DNA of 64,000 nt. Origin: Haloarcula sp. H-GB4 (GTDB lineage Archaea; Halobacteriota; Halobacteria; Halobacteriales; Haloarculaceae). Shown one piece after another: positions 9,921-19,258 of this stretch (position 1 is its first letter; each line of letters opens with the position of its first letter). The notes below the pieces were generated by a model, which was given only the letters and a program-made list of their open reading frames with translations, did no database searches and had not been told where the DNA came from. The stretch spans positions 108,766 through 172,765 of the forward strand of contig NZ_JAVDDX010000005.1 in assembly GCF_030848575.1 (NCBI RefSeq). The letters run 5' to 3'. Made by a program: the position numbers and the translations under genes.

Positions 9921-12900
9921 ATGTCACAGCAGAAACCAGGCAGCCGACACAACACAGACGGACCGCCATCGGACGACGAACGGATCGCCCGCCATCTCAG
10001 GAAGCGGGTCCTCGAACGCGTCCGCGGTGACATAGACGAACGAATTCACCGTGACTTCCCCAGTGACCGGTTTTTCGCCGGTGCCCTCGCGCCAGGCAGT
10101 GAGGACCAGCTCGATGACCCCGACGATGATCTGCAGTCGAAGATGGAACCAAGCGGGCTGGGCGCAACTGTCCGTGTGAACAGCGGGGCCGAAGATGACG
10201 AACTGGTCCTTGGGGTGACGGCCAGTGTCTGGGTGCGAGTGAACCCAACATACGAGGAGATGGTCAACCGTGACTCCTTCGTGGCTCTGGGCGACCGGGA
10301 TGACGACGACGAGGGCGACCAGCTCCTGCCGGTGTTCGAACGAATCGAGCTGGACGTTCCTGAGATACGGATTCCGGCCAGTGCGATCCAGACACAGACC
10401 CGAGAGACGCCAGAAGTTGTTCGCAAACGAGCCACAGACGCCTTCGAGGCCGCGTTCGAAGACGCCCGGGAGATTGCCCGGGCGAACTACGACCTGTATG
10501 CTGAGACGGAGGATGATGACACCGTCCCTACGGCCGCACTTGAGGACGAACAGAGTTTCCGGGGCTATCTTGCCGAGCGGGCTGCCGACGGTTCCATCTC
10601 GCTGCCGGACTGGCGAGCGGATCTGAATCTGTCAGTGATGCCCGATCGCGAGAACAGCGATGACAGCATGATCGTGGACCTTGAAATCGCCAATTCGGCG
10701 ATTCAGTCGCGTGAAGACGCGATCTATACAATTCGTGACCCAACGCTATTCGAGGTTGGAATGGATCTCACGACGACTGGTGGGCTGCAGTTCGTCCCGT
10801 TCACCTTCGACCCGCTGCCGGAAGATTTCCGCTACAACCGCGATCTCTGGGGTCACGGACGAAACTGTACCGTGACCGCACCGGACAGGGATGACCAGCA
10901 TGTTGACGAAAAGGGTCGGCCACCAGGTCGTCGGGCACCGGCTGCAAACCCGACTGCAACGCACTTAGAAACGCAGTTCATCCCCGAGTACCGCCAGCTG
11001 GTCTATGAATCTGCGGACCGGGAGGTGAATGCTCGCTTCGAGACGCTTGCTGCCTTGCAGGATGGGGGCCTCGACGTTCTCGACGCTGTCGCCACAGAGA
11101 TGCGTGAGTACCTCACCGAAGAGTACGACGATGCGCTGGAGCAGTACCGCCAGCGTGACGACTGGGACGATGACCCGGAGGACGGTGACTTGGCTGATTT
11201 CAACGACGACCGTGCCGCCTTCGAGCGAGAGATCATCCGGTTCGAGCGTGGTGTCCGGTGTCTCCGCCAGCATCCAGAGACCGTGGGGCGTGCGTTCGAG
11301 CTGATGAACGAGTCGATGGACCGGATGCACGAGTTCCCCGGCTGGCGACTGTTCCAACTCGTCTTCATCGTGATGCAGGTCCCGGATATCGCCAGTCGGG
11401 AGCATGACGGCTGGGAGGAAGTCGAATGGCGCGATGGCGATACCGAGGATCTGGCCGAAGACGCGGATTCCGCGCTAGATATCGTCGACGTACTCTGGTT
11501 CCCCACGGGCGGTGGCAAGACAGAGGCGTTCCTTGGGGTCGCCGTCTGGAGTATGTTCTTCGACCGCATCCGCGGGAAGGACTTCGGCGTTGCAGCCTGG
11601 ACGCGGTTCCCGTTGCGTCTGCTATCCCTCCAGCAGCTCCAGCGAATGTCCGAGACGGTGATGTTCGCGGATCTCGTCCGGCGAGAACAGGAGGACATCG
11701 GCTCGCGTCCCTCGCGACCGTTCTCTGTCGGATATCTAGTCGGGAAAGCGAACACACCAAACGCACTGACTGGCTACGACAACAACAACTACCAGAAGTA
11801 TCAGGGCCCCAGCGGTGAGGCCCTTCGCGAGGACGCAAAGGTCGTTCCCAGCTGCCCGGCTTGTGGTGCGAAGGTGAAGATGCGGGTGAGTACTGCTGAA
11901 GACGACGGTGACAATCACCGGCTTGCACACTACTGTACAGGGAACTCATTCGACTGTCCTTGGCAGAAGCGGCCACAGGATATCAACGAACCGTACGCCG
12001 AGGATGAGCTTCCCGTCCACGTCGTCGATAACGAACTCTACCGTTACGCACCGACGATCCTCGCCGGGACTATCGATAAGATCACCGCTATCGGATATCA
12101 GCGAAAGGTAGCCCACCTGATAACGGGCAAGATGGACTGCGAGTGTCCGATGCACGGGTTCGCGAGTCTCGGCGAATGTACGGAAAAATATGGCTGTGAC
12201 ATCGACGGGGACGAGTTCAGTAACCTCGCTACCCCGATCGAACCTTACGACCCGGCCCCGGAAATCATGGTCCCCGACGAACTGCACCTACTCGAGGAGA
12301 GTATGGGGAGTTTCGATGGCCACTACGAGACGGGAATTGACGCGTTGCAGGACTTCGCTGATGCGGGCCAGACAAAGATTATCGCTCCGACGGCGACAAT
12401 CACCGGCTTCGAGGATCAGGTGCATAATCTGTTCCTGCGACCCGCCGAACGTTTCCCGTCACCAGGGCCATATCTGCGGGAGAATTTCTACGCTCAGGAA
12501 CAGGCCGAAACACAACGATACTATATTGGCCTCGTCCCCCACGGCAAAACCCATATCAACTCGATAATCGATCTCCTGTTCTACTACCATCAGGAGATAC
12601 AGGATCTGTTCCGGTCGGCACTGAACGATCCGACACAGATACTGACAGGTGCAACACTGGAAGGGACGGAGACGGATGCTCCGCTTGAGGCCGACAGTAT
12701 CGATGAGGTGCTCTCGTTGCTCACGTACTACAGCACGAGCATCACGTATCTGCTCTCGAAGAAAGACGGCGACCGGCTCGACCAGTCGATCGTCTCACAG
12801 CTCAATACGTATCTTCGCAAAGACGGCCGCCCACCATTGGCTGCCGAACGGATGACGGGCGGAACCGGGTTCGAGACGATCATGGAGGTCCTAGACACCA

Positions 12901-13763
12901 TCGAGGAGCCATGGGACGAGGAGGCCGACACCAAGATCCTTGATGAACTCGTCGACCGCGGCGTCCTTGATGCGGATATCGGTGACGATGTTCTGGAGCT
13001 GCGTGAAACGCTAGAGCAGAGCCTCAGTGGGGAGAACCCACGGGTCGACAGTACACAGTTCGACGGCGAGCGTGCACGGGCCAGCGAGGACGTTCGAGAG
13101 GGACTGGCCTGGCTGCTGGCCAGTCGCCTCAACACGATCACGGCCACGAGCATGATCGCCCACGGTGTGGACGTCAGCCGGTTCAACATGATGACGTTCT
13201 TCGGAATGCCACGGGGAACGGCCGAATATATCCAAGCCAGCTCGCGTGCGGGTCGATCGAAACCGGGGCTGGTGTTCAATGTCGCTCATCCGATCCGCGA
13301 GCGTGACCTGAGTCACTACCACTTCTTCGAGAAGTACCATGCTTTCCTTGACCGACTCGTCGAACCAGTGCCGATCAACCGGTGGGCGAAAAACAGCGTC
13401 AAGCAGACGCATCCAGGACTGTTCATGGGACTGCTACTCAACCATTACATGTACCAAGATGATGTCGGGATGCTGTACTTCGGCGATAACGCCGAGGAAT
13501 TCATCGACTCGGTTAACGAGTCGACCCTGACACAGCAGCTCAGAGAGATGTATGGTGATGTCGACGATCACGAGGAGTTCATGGGCAATGTAGAAGAGCT
13601 GACACGCGAGGCGATCTCGCAACTCCGGCTCGACGACTCCCAGTGGACAAGCGAGCGAATCAAACGTTCGCCAATGCGGAGTCTGCGCGACGTTGATGAC
13701 CAGCTGAGTATCCGCTCGGAGTACTCCTTCCGGGAGATATTCGAGACGCTTGACAACAGGTGA
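9921..13763 (+). CDS. drmA: DISARM helicase DrmA
   Basis: This 1280-aa superfamily 2 helicase is the signature DISARM subunit. Walker A reads FPTGGGKTEAF near residue 530. The DEAH-like box is MVPDELHLLEES near residue 780. The C-terminal helicase motif reads IQASSRAGRS near residue 1105. Between the motor lobes are cysteine clusters (CPACGAK near residue 650; CECPMH and CTEKYGCD near residues 738-755) that could bind zinc. I chose ATG 9921 (MSQQKPGSRHNTDG), 4 bases after the preceding stop, over an upstream in-frame start inside the previous gene. drmB follows 6 bases after the stop. It should act with DrmB on incoming phage DNA. Confidence 0.88.
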   Translation: MSQQKPGSRHNTDGPPSDDERIARHLRKRVLERVRGDIDERIHRDFPSDRFFAGALAPGSEDQLDDPDDDLQSKMEPSGLGATVRVNSGAEDDELVLGVTASVWVRVNPTYEEMVNRDSFVALGDRDDDDEGDQLLPVFERIELDVPEIRIPASAIQTQTRETPEVVRKRATDAFEAAFEDAREIARANYDLYAETEDDDTVPTAALEDEQSFRGYLAERAADGSISLPDWRADLNLSVMPDRENSDDSMIVDLEIANSAIQSREDAIYTIRDPTLFEVGMDLTTTGGLQFVPFTFDPLPEDFRYNRDLWGHGRNCTVTAPDRDDQHVDEKGRPPGRRAPAANPTATHLETQFIPEYRQLVYESADREVNARFETLAALQDGGLDVLDAVATEMREYLTEEYDDALEQYRQRDDWDDDPEDGDLADFNDDRAAFEREIIRFERGVRCLRQHPETVGRAFELMNESMDRMHEFPGWRLFQLVFIVMQVPDIASREHDGWEEVEWRDGDTEDLAEDADSALDIVDVLWFPTGGGKTEAFLGVAVWSMFFDRIRGKDFGVAAWTRFPLRLLSLQQLQRMSETVMFADLVRREQEDIGSRPSRPFSVGYLVGKANTPNALTGYDNNNYQKYQGPSGEALREDAKVVPSCPACGAKVKMRVSTAEDDGDNHRLAHYCTGNSFDCPWQKRPQDINEPYAEDELPVHVVDNELYRYAPTILAGTIDKITAIGYQRKVAHLITGKMDCECPMHGFASLGECTEKYGCDIDGDEFSNLATPIEPYDPAPEIMVPDELHLLEESMGSFDGHYETGIDALQDFADAGQTKIIAPTATITGFEDQVHNLFLRPAERFPSPGPYLRENFYAQEQAETQRYYIGLVPHGKTHINSIIDLLFYYHQEIQDLFRSALNDPTQILTGATLEGTETDAPLEADSIDEVLSLLTYYSTSITYLLSKKDGDRLDQSIVSQLNTYLRKDGRPPLAAERMTGGTGFETIMEVLDTIEEPWDEEADTKILDELVDRGVLDADIGDDVLELRETLEQSLSGENPRVDSTQFDGERARASEDVREGLAWLLASRLNTITATSMIAHGVDVSRFNMMTFFGMPRGTAEYIQASSRAGRSKPGLVFNVAHPIRERDLSHYHFFEKYHAFLDRLVEPVPINRWAKNSVKQTHPGLFMGLLLNHYMYQDDVGMLYFGDNAEEFIDSVNESTLTQQLREMYGDVDDHEEFMGNVEELTREAISQLRLDDSQWTSERIKRSPMRSLRDVDDQLSIRSEYSFREIFETLDNR

Positions 13764-13769
13764 TTACAC

Positions 13770-15734
13770 ATGAGTATGGAACGTAGCCGTCAGCAGGTCC
13801 TGTACCAGTTCCTTCCAGGGAACACCTTCGATTACAGCGACAAGCGCGGCATCTGGCAGGTGAATCGACTCGAGACGACTGATGCGAGCGGACAGGTCGA
13901 CCGACAATACATTGTCGACCGAGTGTTTGCCCGGGCGAAAAACTGGGATGGTGGCGAACAGGGTTTCAATTCGAGTAACCCCGACCATTACGACTTTGCC
14001 GAGCCCGATGAGGTGCGAGCACGTCCCTTCCCGACGACGTTCGCCTGTAGCGTCTGTGACAAGGCACATGGCTACTACTCGGCAGACGACCTGAACGGGA
14101 AAAACAAGAGCCTGACCTGTACTCGCTCTGGATGTAACGGCGATCTCGAGCAGTACCAGTTCGTCAGCGTGCACAGCTGTGGTGAGCTGCGACGACTCTA
14201 TCCACAGAACTGTCCACAGCACGGCGACCAGCACATCGTGCTGGATGACCAGAATAGCCAGCGGGCACAGAACTTCCTGTGGCGGTGCAAGGTCGGTAGC
14301 TGTGGCTGGAGTACACGGGTCAGTTACTACCAGAACTGTGGCTGTGAGTACGTTCCGCCGTCCGTCGAGGACCCCGATGAAGACAGTATGTACACCACAG
14401 TCCACCGTGCTGGGTCGGCATACTATCCCCACTACCTGACGACGGTGAACCTGCACACAGCAGGGATCGGGCATCTCCGCGGCAGTGAAAGTGGGTCCCA
14501 GCGAGCCATTGCAAAACTCCTAGATCTAACTGACCGACCATTGCAGTCTGTCGATCTCGATGAAGCGCTCGACGGTGCCGAGATCGACGACGACCGGAAG
14601 ATTGAGGTGTACCAGACCAAGGATGGTGTCGACTCGCTCGCAGAAGCCGAGACATGGCTGCGAGAAAACGGCGAGATTGATAGCCAGACGGTCGGTGAGC
14701 TCCTTGACGAACTGATCGTCTTGGAGACGGGTGATGATGCCCAGGAAATGACTGACGCCGGCGATGAACTGCTCCAGTATGTGCTCAGTCTGGAAGACCT
14801 GACCACACACTCACTCGATGAGTTGCGCGAAGACGCGCTGGCCAGTGGATTCCCACGAAAGGCTGACAAGATCGATACCTACTTTGATGTCCTCGACCGG
14901 CTCGGGCTGGATGCTGTGCGGGTAATCGAGGATTTCCCTGTCCAGACATTTGTCTACGGGTACACACGTGGCGGACGTGAGGAGGATGAGGCCCGTCTCA
15001 ATGCCTTCTCACAGAACGCCAGCAGTGGGGACGGGACGCCGATCTTCGTCGATACTTCGGAGACGGAGGCGACGCAGTTCGACCTCGACCCGGCTGCAGT
15101 GTTGCTATGGCTGGCGGTCAACATCCCGGCAACAAGTGATCCCGGAGCAGTGCGGGGGCAGATAACGCTCCCAGAGATTCCGGCTGATCCTGACGATGCA
15201 GCCATCGACATGGCCCGCAACGAGATCGACAGTCTCACACGGGCCGAGCAGTGGTCGTTCCTACTGAACCACCTCGACCCAGTCGATGGATACGGTCGAT
15301 TCGATACCCATGTCGAGGACGATGTCGAGGGACAGGTCACAAAGTACGTCTTCGAGCTGATGCACACGCTCTCGCACATCCTGCTCAAGCAGGCCAGTAC
15401 CATCAGCGGTTTTGACCGGACAAACCTGAGTGAGTTCCTGTTCCCTCGTGCACTGTCGCTGGTCATATACACGAACAACCGCGAGGAGTTCAACATCGGT
15501 GGCATGACAACGATGGTCGAACAGCAGCTCGATAACCTGTTAGGCCAAGCACATGCACACGGGAATGACTGTATGATGGATCCGGTCTGCTCACAGCGTG
15601 GTGGCGCCTGTCTGTCCTGTCTGCACGTCAGCGAGATTAGCTGTTCGTATTTCAACCAAGTGCTGGCCCGGGACTATCTCTACGGGAGTCGACCCAACAC
15701 TGATCGGGATATTCGCGGGTTCTGGGAGCTATAG
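13770..15734 (+). CDS. drmB: DISARM DUF1998-type protein DrmB
   Basis: This 654-aa protein is the DUF1998-carrying DISARM subunit. The N-terminal part has several candidate zinc ligands (C93, C96, C117, C122, then C137, C148, H151, C173, C178, C190, C192). The DUF1998 region occupies about residues 525-640 and contains FELMHTLSHILLKQAS followed by a cysteine cluster (CMMDPVCSQ, CLSCLH). In DISARM, DrmB pairs with DrmA to form the DNA-engaging core; that is known for the family, not shown here. No frameshift is seen. It sits between drmA (6-base gap) and drmC. Confidence 0.86.
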   Translation: MSMERSRQQVLYQFLPGNTFDYSDKRGIWQVNRLETTDASGQVDRQYIVDRVFARAKNWDGGEQGFNSSNPDHYDFAEPDEVRARPFPTTFACSVCDKAHGYYSADDLNGKNKSLTCTRSGCNGDLEQYQFVSVHSCGELRRLYPQNCPQHGDQHIVLDDQNSQRAQNFLWRCKVGSCGWSTRVSYYQNCGCEYVPPSVEDPDEDSMYTTVHRAGSAYYPHYLTTVNLHTAGIGHLRGSESGSQRAIAKLLDLTDRPLQSVDLDEALDGAEIDDDRKIEVYQTKDGVDSLAEAETWLRENGEIDSQTVGELLDELIVLETGDDAQEMTDAGDELLQYVLSLEDLTTHSLDELREDALASGFPRKADKIDTYFDVLDRLGLDAVRVIEDFPVQTFVYGYTRGGREEDEARLNAFSQNASSGDGTPIFVDTSETEATQFDLDPAAVLLWLAVNIPATSDPGAVRGQITLPEIPADPDDAAIDMARNEIDSLTRAEQWSFLLNHLDPVDGYGRFDTHVEDDVEGQVTKYVFELMHTLSHILLKQASTISGFDRTNLSEFLFPRALSLVIYTNNREEFNIGGMTTMVEQQLDNLLGQAHAHGNDCMMDPVCSQRGGACLSCLHVSEISCSYFNQVLARDYLYGSRPNTDRDIRGFWEL

Positions 15735-15790
15735 AAACTTCCGTGATCACACCAGAGCAGTGAGCAATCAACGTCGGCGCATATAGAACC

Positions 15791-16720
15791 ATGTCTGAGA
15801 ACACAGCTGGCCCGGATCGTGCGCTCGCAATTGCAGATATTGCTGAGCACGATCTATCGATACTTGATGAAGTAGAGGGGCATCTACTAGTTGCTGCAGG
15901 TCGATCAGAATCCATTTCACCAGCAGCTGTCGGGCGTGAAACATCACTCTCCCGAAACGCGGCAAGCGATCTGTTTCGACAGCTAAACAGGACGGATGCG
16001 ATTCATCGTGACTCTCACGCCACACCGGTCGTCGAGAGTGACTACACGGTTAACCCCACTGCCCTTCGAGAGTCACTTGCCGCTGCACGGACTGCAATAC
16101 AGGTAGTAGCCTCCTACCGTGACAGACAGCCAGCGACAGATGCGAAACCCTTGGTGACGTTCCCAGATGATCCGTCGTTTACTGATATCACGCCTGCAGC
16201 ATTCGGCATGGACGGTCTCATGTCGACGCTGGCAAGCGAGGTCAAACAGAGTGAACAGCGGATCTGTCTGCTGTCTCCGTTCTTCGAGCGAGGCGGGTTC
16301 GATCGCCTCGCCGATGTTCTCCTCAATGCACTTGACCGAGACGTCGAGGTGACAATCGTGACGCGGTATCTCCAAGATACAGATTCACACAACTATGCCG
16401 TAATTAGTGATTTCGTTCAGCGGGCTCGTGAGCGGGGTTTAGCCAGTGATCTCACGACCGTTGATTACACAGTCTGGGATGACGATGTGCCAGCAGCTGA
16501 TCGTCGACAGGACGGTGAGAATCCGAAATTTACCCTTCACGCGAAGGTGATGTCATTTGATACCCGTGCAGTGTATGTCGGGAGTGCTAACATGACCGAC
16601 TATGGATTTGGACGGTATCTTGAACTCGGTGTGCTTCTCGGGCGGAAAGAAACTAGGCAATTCGTCGATCTCTGTGACTTCTTGCTGGAGTCGGATGCAG
16701 CCACTGCTGTCAGATTGTGA
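15791..16720 (+). CDS. drmC: DISARM phospholipase D-fold protein DrmC
   Basis: This 309-aa protein has one PLD-type HKD motif near residue 250: HAKVMSFDTRAVYVGSAN, that is HxKx4D followed by GSxN. The beta-strand RICLLSPFF and the segment VEVTIVTRYL are typical of the PLD nuclease fold. The N-terminal 100 residues resemble a winged-helix (SRNAASDLFRQLNRTDAI). A single HKD implies dimerisation to build an active site. It is the last gene of the rightward arm, 56 bases after drmB. DrmC was dispensable in one characterised bacterial DISARM system, so its loss or retention says little about activity. Confidence 0.84.
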   Translation: MSENTAGPDRALAIADIAEHDLSILDEVEGHLLVAAGRSESISPAAVGRETSLSRNAASDLFRQLNRTDAIHRDSHATPVVESDYTVNPTALRESLAAARTAIQVVASYRDRQPATDAKPLVTFPDDPSFTDITPAAFGMDGLMSTLASEVKQSEQRICLLSPFFERGGFDRLADVLLNALDRDVEVTIVTRYLQDTDSHNYAVISDFVQRARERGLASDLTTVDYTVWDDDVPAADRRQDGENPKFTLHAKVMSFDTRAVYVGSANMTDYGFGRYLELGVLLGRKETRQFVDLCDFLLESDAATAVRL

Positions 16721-16777
16721 CAGTACTTGCTGGATTATCCACAGAAACCAACTAGAACGTGAGACACAGTTGCTGGC

Positions 16778-17076
16778 GCGATCGTGTTCGTTGTTCTTCT
16801 CGTTGTACTGGGTGGCATTGTCGGCGCTATTGGCCTTGTGCCACCACTGGATACCGGCGACATCCTCGAATCTGAAGACACACAGAGAGAGCAATCCGAC
16901 ACCTGAACCGAGTGACATCGAAACGGACACGACTAATGCTGGATCGTCCGGATACAGTGGTGACTACGATTGCAACGATTTCTCGTCACAGTCGGCTGCA
17001 TAGGATGTGTACGCGGAATCTGGTCTGCCGCTTCAATACCTCCCGGACTCCGTGTCAACTTTCAACTAATTTGAAC
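16778..17076 (+). pseudogene. Relic of a small membrane-anchored Excalibur-like protein
   Basis: No intact gene lies between drmC and the next minus-strand gene. One frame from 16778 to 16906 gives a transmembrane helix (AIVFVVLLVVLGGIVGAIGL) followed by a short acidic tail and a stop. A second frame to 17003 gives SGDYDCNDFSSQSAA, and a third continues with QDVYAESG. The DYDCxDFxxQxxAQ pattern is the start of Excalibur-type calcium-binding modules in secreted haloarchaeal proteins. At least two frame changes separate the parts. I read it as a decayed gene that marks the DISARM right boundary. Confidence 0.4.
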
Positions 17077-17123
17077 AAAGAAGCGACAACGATTGAAAAC
17101 GGACTCCAAAAGTCCTGCGTGAG

Positions 17124-17954
17124 CTATTGGACGACCGCGTCTGGTTCCAGTTGCTCAACCTCGAAGGTCAGCAGATGTGACCGAAGACGGGCATAGGCCC
17201 CGTCGCCGTCAGTCGTCACACAGTACCGATTCGGCCTTGCCTCACGAGGGTTGCCGTCGTTCTCTTTCCAGTCTTTCAGCGTGAACTCAAGCGTCTTCAA
17301 CTCGCCGTCAGCACTCTCGAAGACGGTCGCAGCCGATGGTGTTCCGTGGTTGTTAGCGATATAGGCCACCTTGACAGCGTTGTGGTCAGCGTCAAGTTTC
17401 GCCCAGCCATCGAGTTCGTCCGGCGGGTCCTCAGCAAACTGCTCGATCTCACGCTGTGTCAGTTCGGCCTCTGCTGCATCCCGCCACGCTTGTTTGATAT
17501 CCTCGGCTTGAGACTGCTCGATCTCCTGAAGGACGTCGCTGTCGATACAGTCCTTAGCCCACGCAAGCACTGTCTTGGCTTTCTTGTATCTCTCCTCGGG
17601 TCCGCCGTTTAGCTGGCCGAAGTTCATCTCCTTGGGAGACATCAAGAGAACTGATGACCGCCAGTAGCCGGGGTCAGCGTCGCACTCTTCACTGGCATCG
17701 GGAGCCCACGATTCCATCGAGGTCCTGACTTCCTCGTGATGGCCGAAACCGGTTCGGACGCCGCCGGCGCGCAGGACTCGTTCCGCGAGGTCGATAGTTC
17801 GCTCGCGCTCGTCAGCAGGCGCTTCGTCTGGACGGTCAACGTCGGCATAGAATGGCAAGCCGACGTTGTCGATGATCGTCTCTTTGTAGTTTGGACTGAG
17901 CGGCGGTTCCTCGACGAAGATCGGGTCGAACGGTGGTTCGGCTGTAGGCAACAC
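17124..17954 (-). CDS. Hypothetical protein behind a hairpin leader
   Basis: A 276-aa acidic soluble protein that I do not recognise. It has no signal peptide, no membrane helix and no clear motif. It contains WAPDASEECDADPGYWRSS and FADGEL-like segments, and an EIEQFAEDPPDELDGWAKLD stretch. An in-frame ATG at 17987 exists, but the 11 codons after it translate a TTTTGTG/hairpin leader shared with other genes in the window. GTG 17954, directly after the hairpin, is therefore the better start. It lies downstream of the gene at 18006-18302 on the same strand. Confidence 0.6.
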   Translation of the reverse strand: MLPTAEPPFDPIFVEEPPLSPNYKETIIDNVGLPFYADVDRPDEAPADERERTIDLAERVLRAGGVRTGFGHHEEVRTSMESWAPDASEECDADPGYWRSSVLLMSPKEMNFGQLNGGPEERYKKAKTVLAWAKDCIDSDVLQEIEQSQAEDIKQAWRDAAEAELTQREIEQFAEDPPDELDGWAKLDADHNAVKVAYIANNHGTPSAATVFESADGELKTLEFTLKDWKENDGNPREARPNRYCVTTDGDGAYARLRSHLLTFEVEQLEPDAVVQ

Positions 17955-17962
17955 ACTGGAAA

Positions 17963-17980
17963 GCCTCCAGCCAGTGAGGC
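17963..17980 (-). promoter_or_regulatory. Hairpin leader of the 17954 gene
   Basis: On the minus strand a TTTTGTG run is followed by GCCTC-ACTGGCTG-GAGGC, a 5-bp stem with an 8-base loop. The GTG start follows 8 bases later. It is one of about ten related leaders in this window. Confidence 0.6.
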
Positions 17981-18005
17981 GGCACAAAATCGCTCTGAGG
18001 CGGCG

Positions 18006-18302
18006 TTAGGTCTGGAGGTACTGGTCGGCAGTGTCGCCGTGCTTCGCTTCTAGATCGTCCCAGTCAGCCATTGAATCGTACTCTGGACGAATCTCACCGT
18101 CCGAGAGCATATCGTCGGCAAAGGCTTGGACTTGTTCGTCGATGGACGCGGTCTGCAGGTTTCGCTCTTGGGCGATGAATCGGATGCCACAGAATGTACG
18201 TCCGTCTGCTGCGAGTTGCCAGAGCAGGAGCTTCCGGTTCTGTTGGGTTGCAAGTTCGACCAGTAATGCATCGTCGTTACCGTCTTCTGTTGAGTTGGGC
18301 AC
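18006..18302 (-). CDS. Small hypothetical acidic protein
   Basis: A 98-aa protein from GTG 18302. It contains no recognised motif. The predicted structure is mixed: a core segment RKLLLWQLAADGRTFCGIRFIAQE, then an acidic helical tail. It is preceded by a TTTTTGT run plus a short hairpin, the same leader type seen elsewhere in the window. It is probably co-transcribed with the 17124-17954 gene, which starts 52 bases downstream. Function unknown. Confidence 0.5.
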   Translation of the reverse strand: MPNSTEDGNDDALLVELATQQNRKLLLWQLAADGRTFCGIRFIAQERNLQTASIDEQVQAFADDMLSDGEIRPEYDSMADWDDLEAKHGDTADQYLQT

Positions 18303-18311
18303 GTCTTAGAA

Positions 18312-18325
18312 CCTCCAGCTGAAGG
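18312..18325 (-). promoter_or_regulatory. Hairpin leader of the 18302 gene
   Basis: Minus-strand reading: TTTTTGTCACCC, then CCTTC-AGCT-GGAGG (one G-T pair), ending 9 bases before GTG 18302. It is a weaker member of the leader family. Confidence 0.4.
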
Positions 18326-18421
18326 GGGTGACAAAAATTGTAACGTGGGTTAACCAATAAACAAGATAGATACAACTGATTGTTGCTTAGTAATCTTACA
18401 AACATAGCCAACGGCATTGTG

Positions 18422-18655
18422 TCACTCGGTTTTGCGGAGTTGGCCATTGACTTCGTAGAGCCAACCCCGGTCAAGAAGACGATCTACCGCGTGTACTGCA
18501 TCAGCTTGCTCTTCTATATGCTCATCCTCAGCCAGGAGGAACTCATGTGCTTCAGTTTTAGAGAGTTCATCAGAGCCTGAAGCGTACGCTCTCTCAAGTG
18601 TCTGGTAGGCACTTTGGATCCAGTCTGGGAGAGGGGGTTGGCCTGTGTCCTTCAT
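18422..18655 (-). CDS. Small winged-helix-like hypothetical protein
   Basis: A 77-aa protein (MKDTGQPPLPDWIQSAY). The pattern LSKTEAHEFLLAEDEHIEEQADAVHAVDRLLDRGWLYEVNGQLRKTE looks like the last helix and wing of a small winged-helix domain; this is a fold guess only. It is monocistronic, between the partition cassette and the 18302 gene. A short ATAGC/GCTAT hairpin overlaps its start codon. Confidence 0.45.
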   Translation of the reverse strand: MKDTGQPPLPDWIQSAYQTLERAYASGSDELSKTEAHEFLLAEDEHIEEQADAVHAVDRLLDRGWLYEVNGQLRKTE

Positions 18656-18739
18656 AGCCCCAGCTATACATTACAATTGAGAGATAGCAACTTTACTTAT
18701 CGGGAGAGCTGGATTTCGTAGTTCGGCCGTCTGTTACGA

Positions 18740-19258
18740 CTAGTCGAGTTCTCCGTATCCGTCTCCCCGCATGAGCTCTGCAACGCCTTTTACGTTGTCA
18801 AACGCCGCAAGAAGCGCATACTCACGGGCGTCCGTCTTTGAGATATCGTCTGCTCCGAGCTCCGAAGCAAGCTGGCTCCGAAACTCCGCTTCTCGCGAGA
18901 CGACTTTATCGCGAGCGAAGAGTTCGAGACGATTGTCTCTTTCGTCCCCAACGTTACTCCGACGCACGAAGTACGGATACTGGTGGTCACTCGTTTGGCT
19001 TGATCCGGCTTCGTTGGCCGTCGAGGTGCTCGTCGGACTCTCTTCGCTGGTACTCTTCGCTTCCTTCGCTTCTGAGGAACCCCCGCTGCCATCTACTTCC
19101 TCAGAATTGTCCTCCTTGGGCTCCTGAACATCCGCCCCCTCGTTGGCGATGTCATCGATTTCCTCACCGGTTTCCTCCGGCTCGTCGTCTGCTTCTTCCT
19201 CATCACTATCTCCGAAGCTGAGGTTACCTGATCCTGATTTGAATGAATCGCCCCCCAT
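18740..19258 (-). CDS. Acidic partner protein of ParA (candidate centromere-binding protein)
   Basis: A 172-aa protein whose ATG (19258) overlaps the parA stop by one base, so translation is coupled. Residues 1-95 are a highly acidic, disordered, Ser/Asp/Glu-rich region. Residues 96-172 form the only likely globular part (YFVRRSNVGDERDNRLELFARDKV...). In archaeal and bacterial plasmids the gene directly after parA usually encodes the DNA-binding partner. That position is the main basis for the call, because no ParB, RHH or HTH motif is obvious. Confidence 0.5.
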   Translation of the reverse strand: MGGDSFKSGSGNLSFGDSDEEEADDEPEETGEEIDDIANEGADVQEPKEDNSEEVDGSGGSSEAKEAKSTSEESPTSTSTANEAGSSQTSDHQYPYFVRRSNVGDERDNRLELFARDKVVSREAEFRSQLASELGADDISKTDAREYALLAAFDNVKGVAELMRGDGYGELD

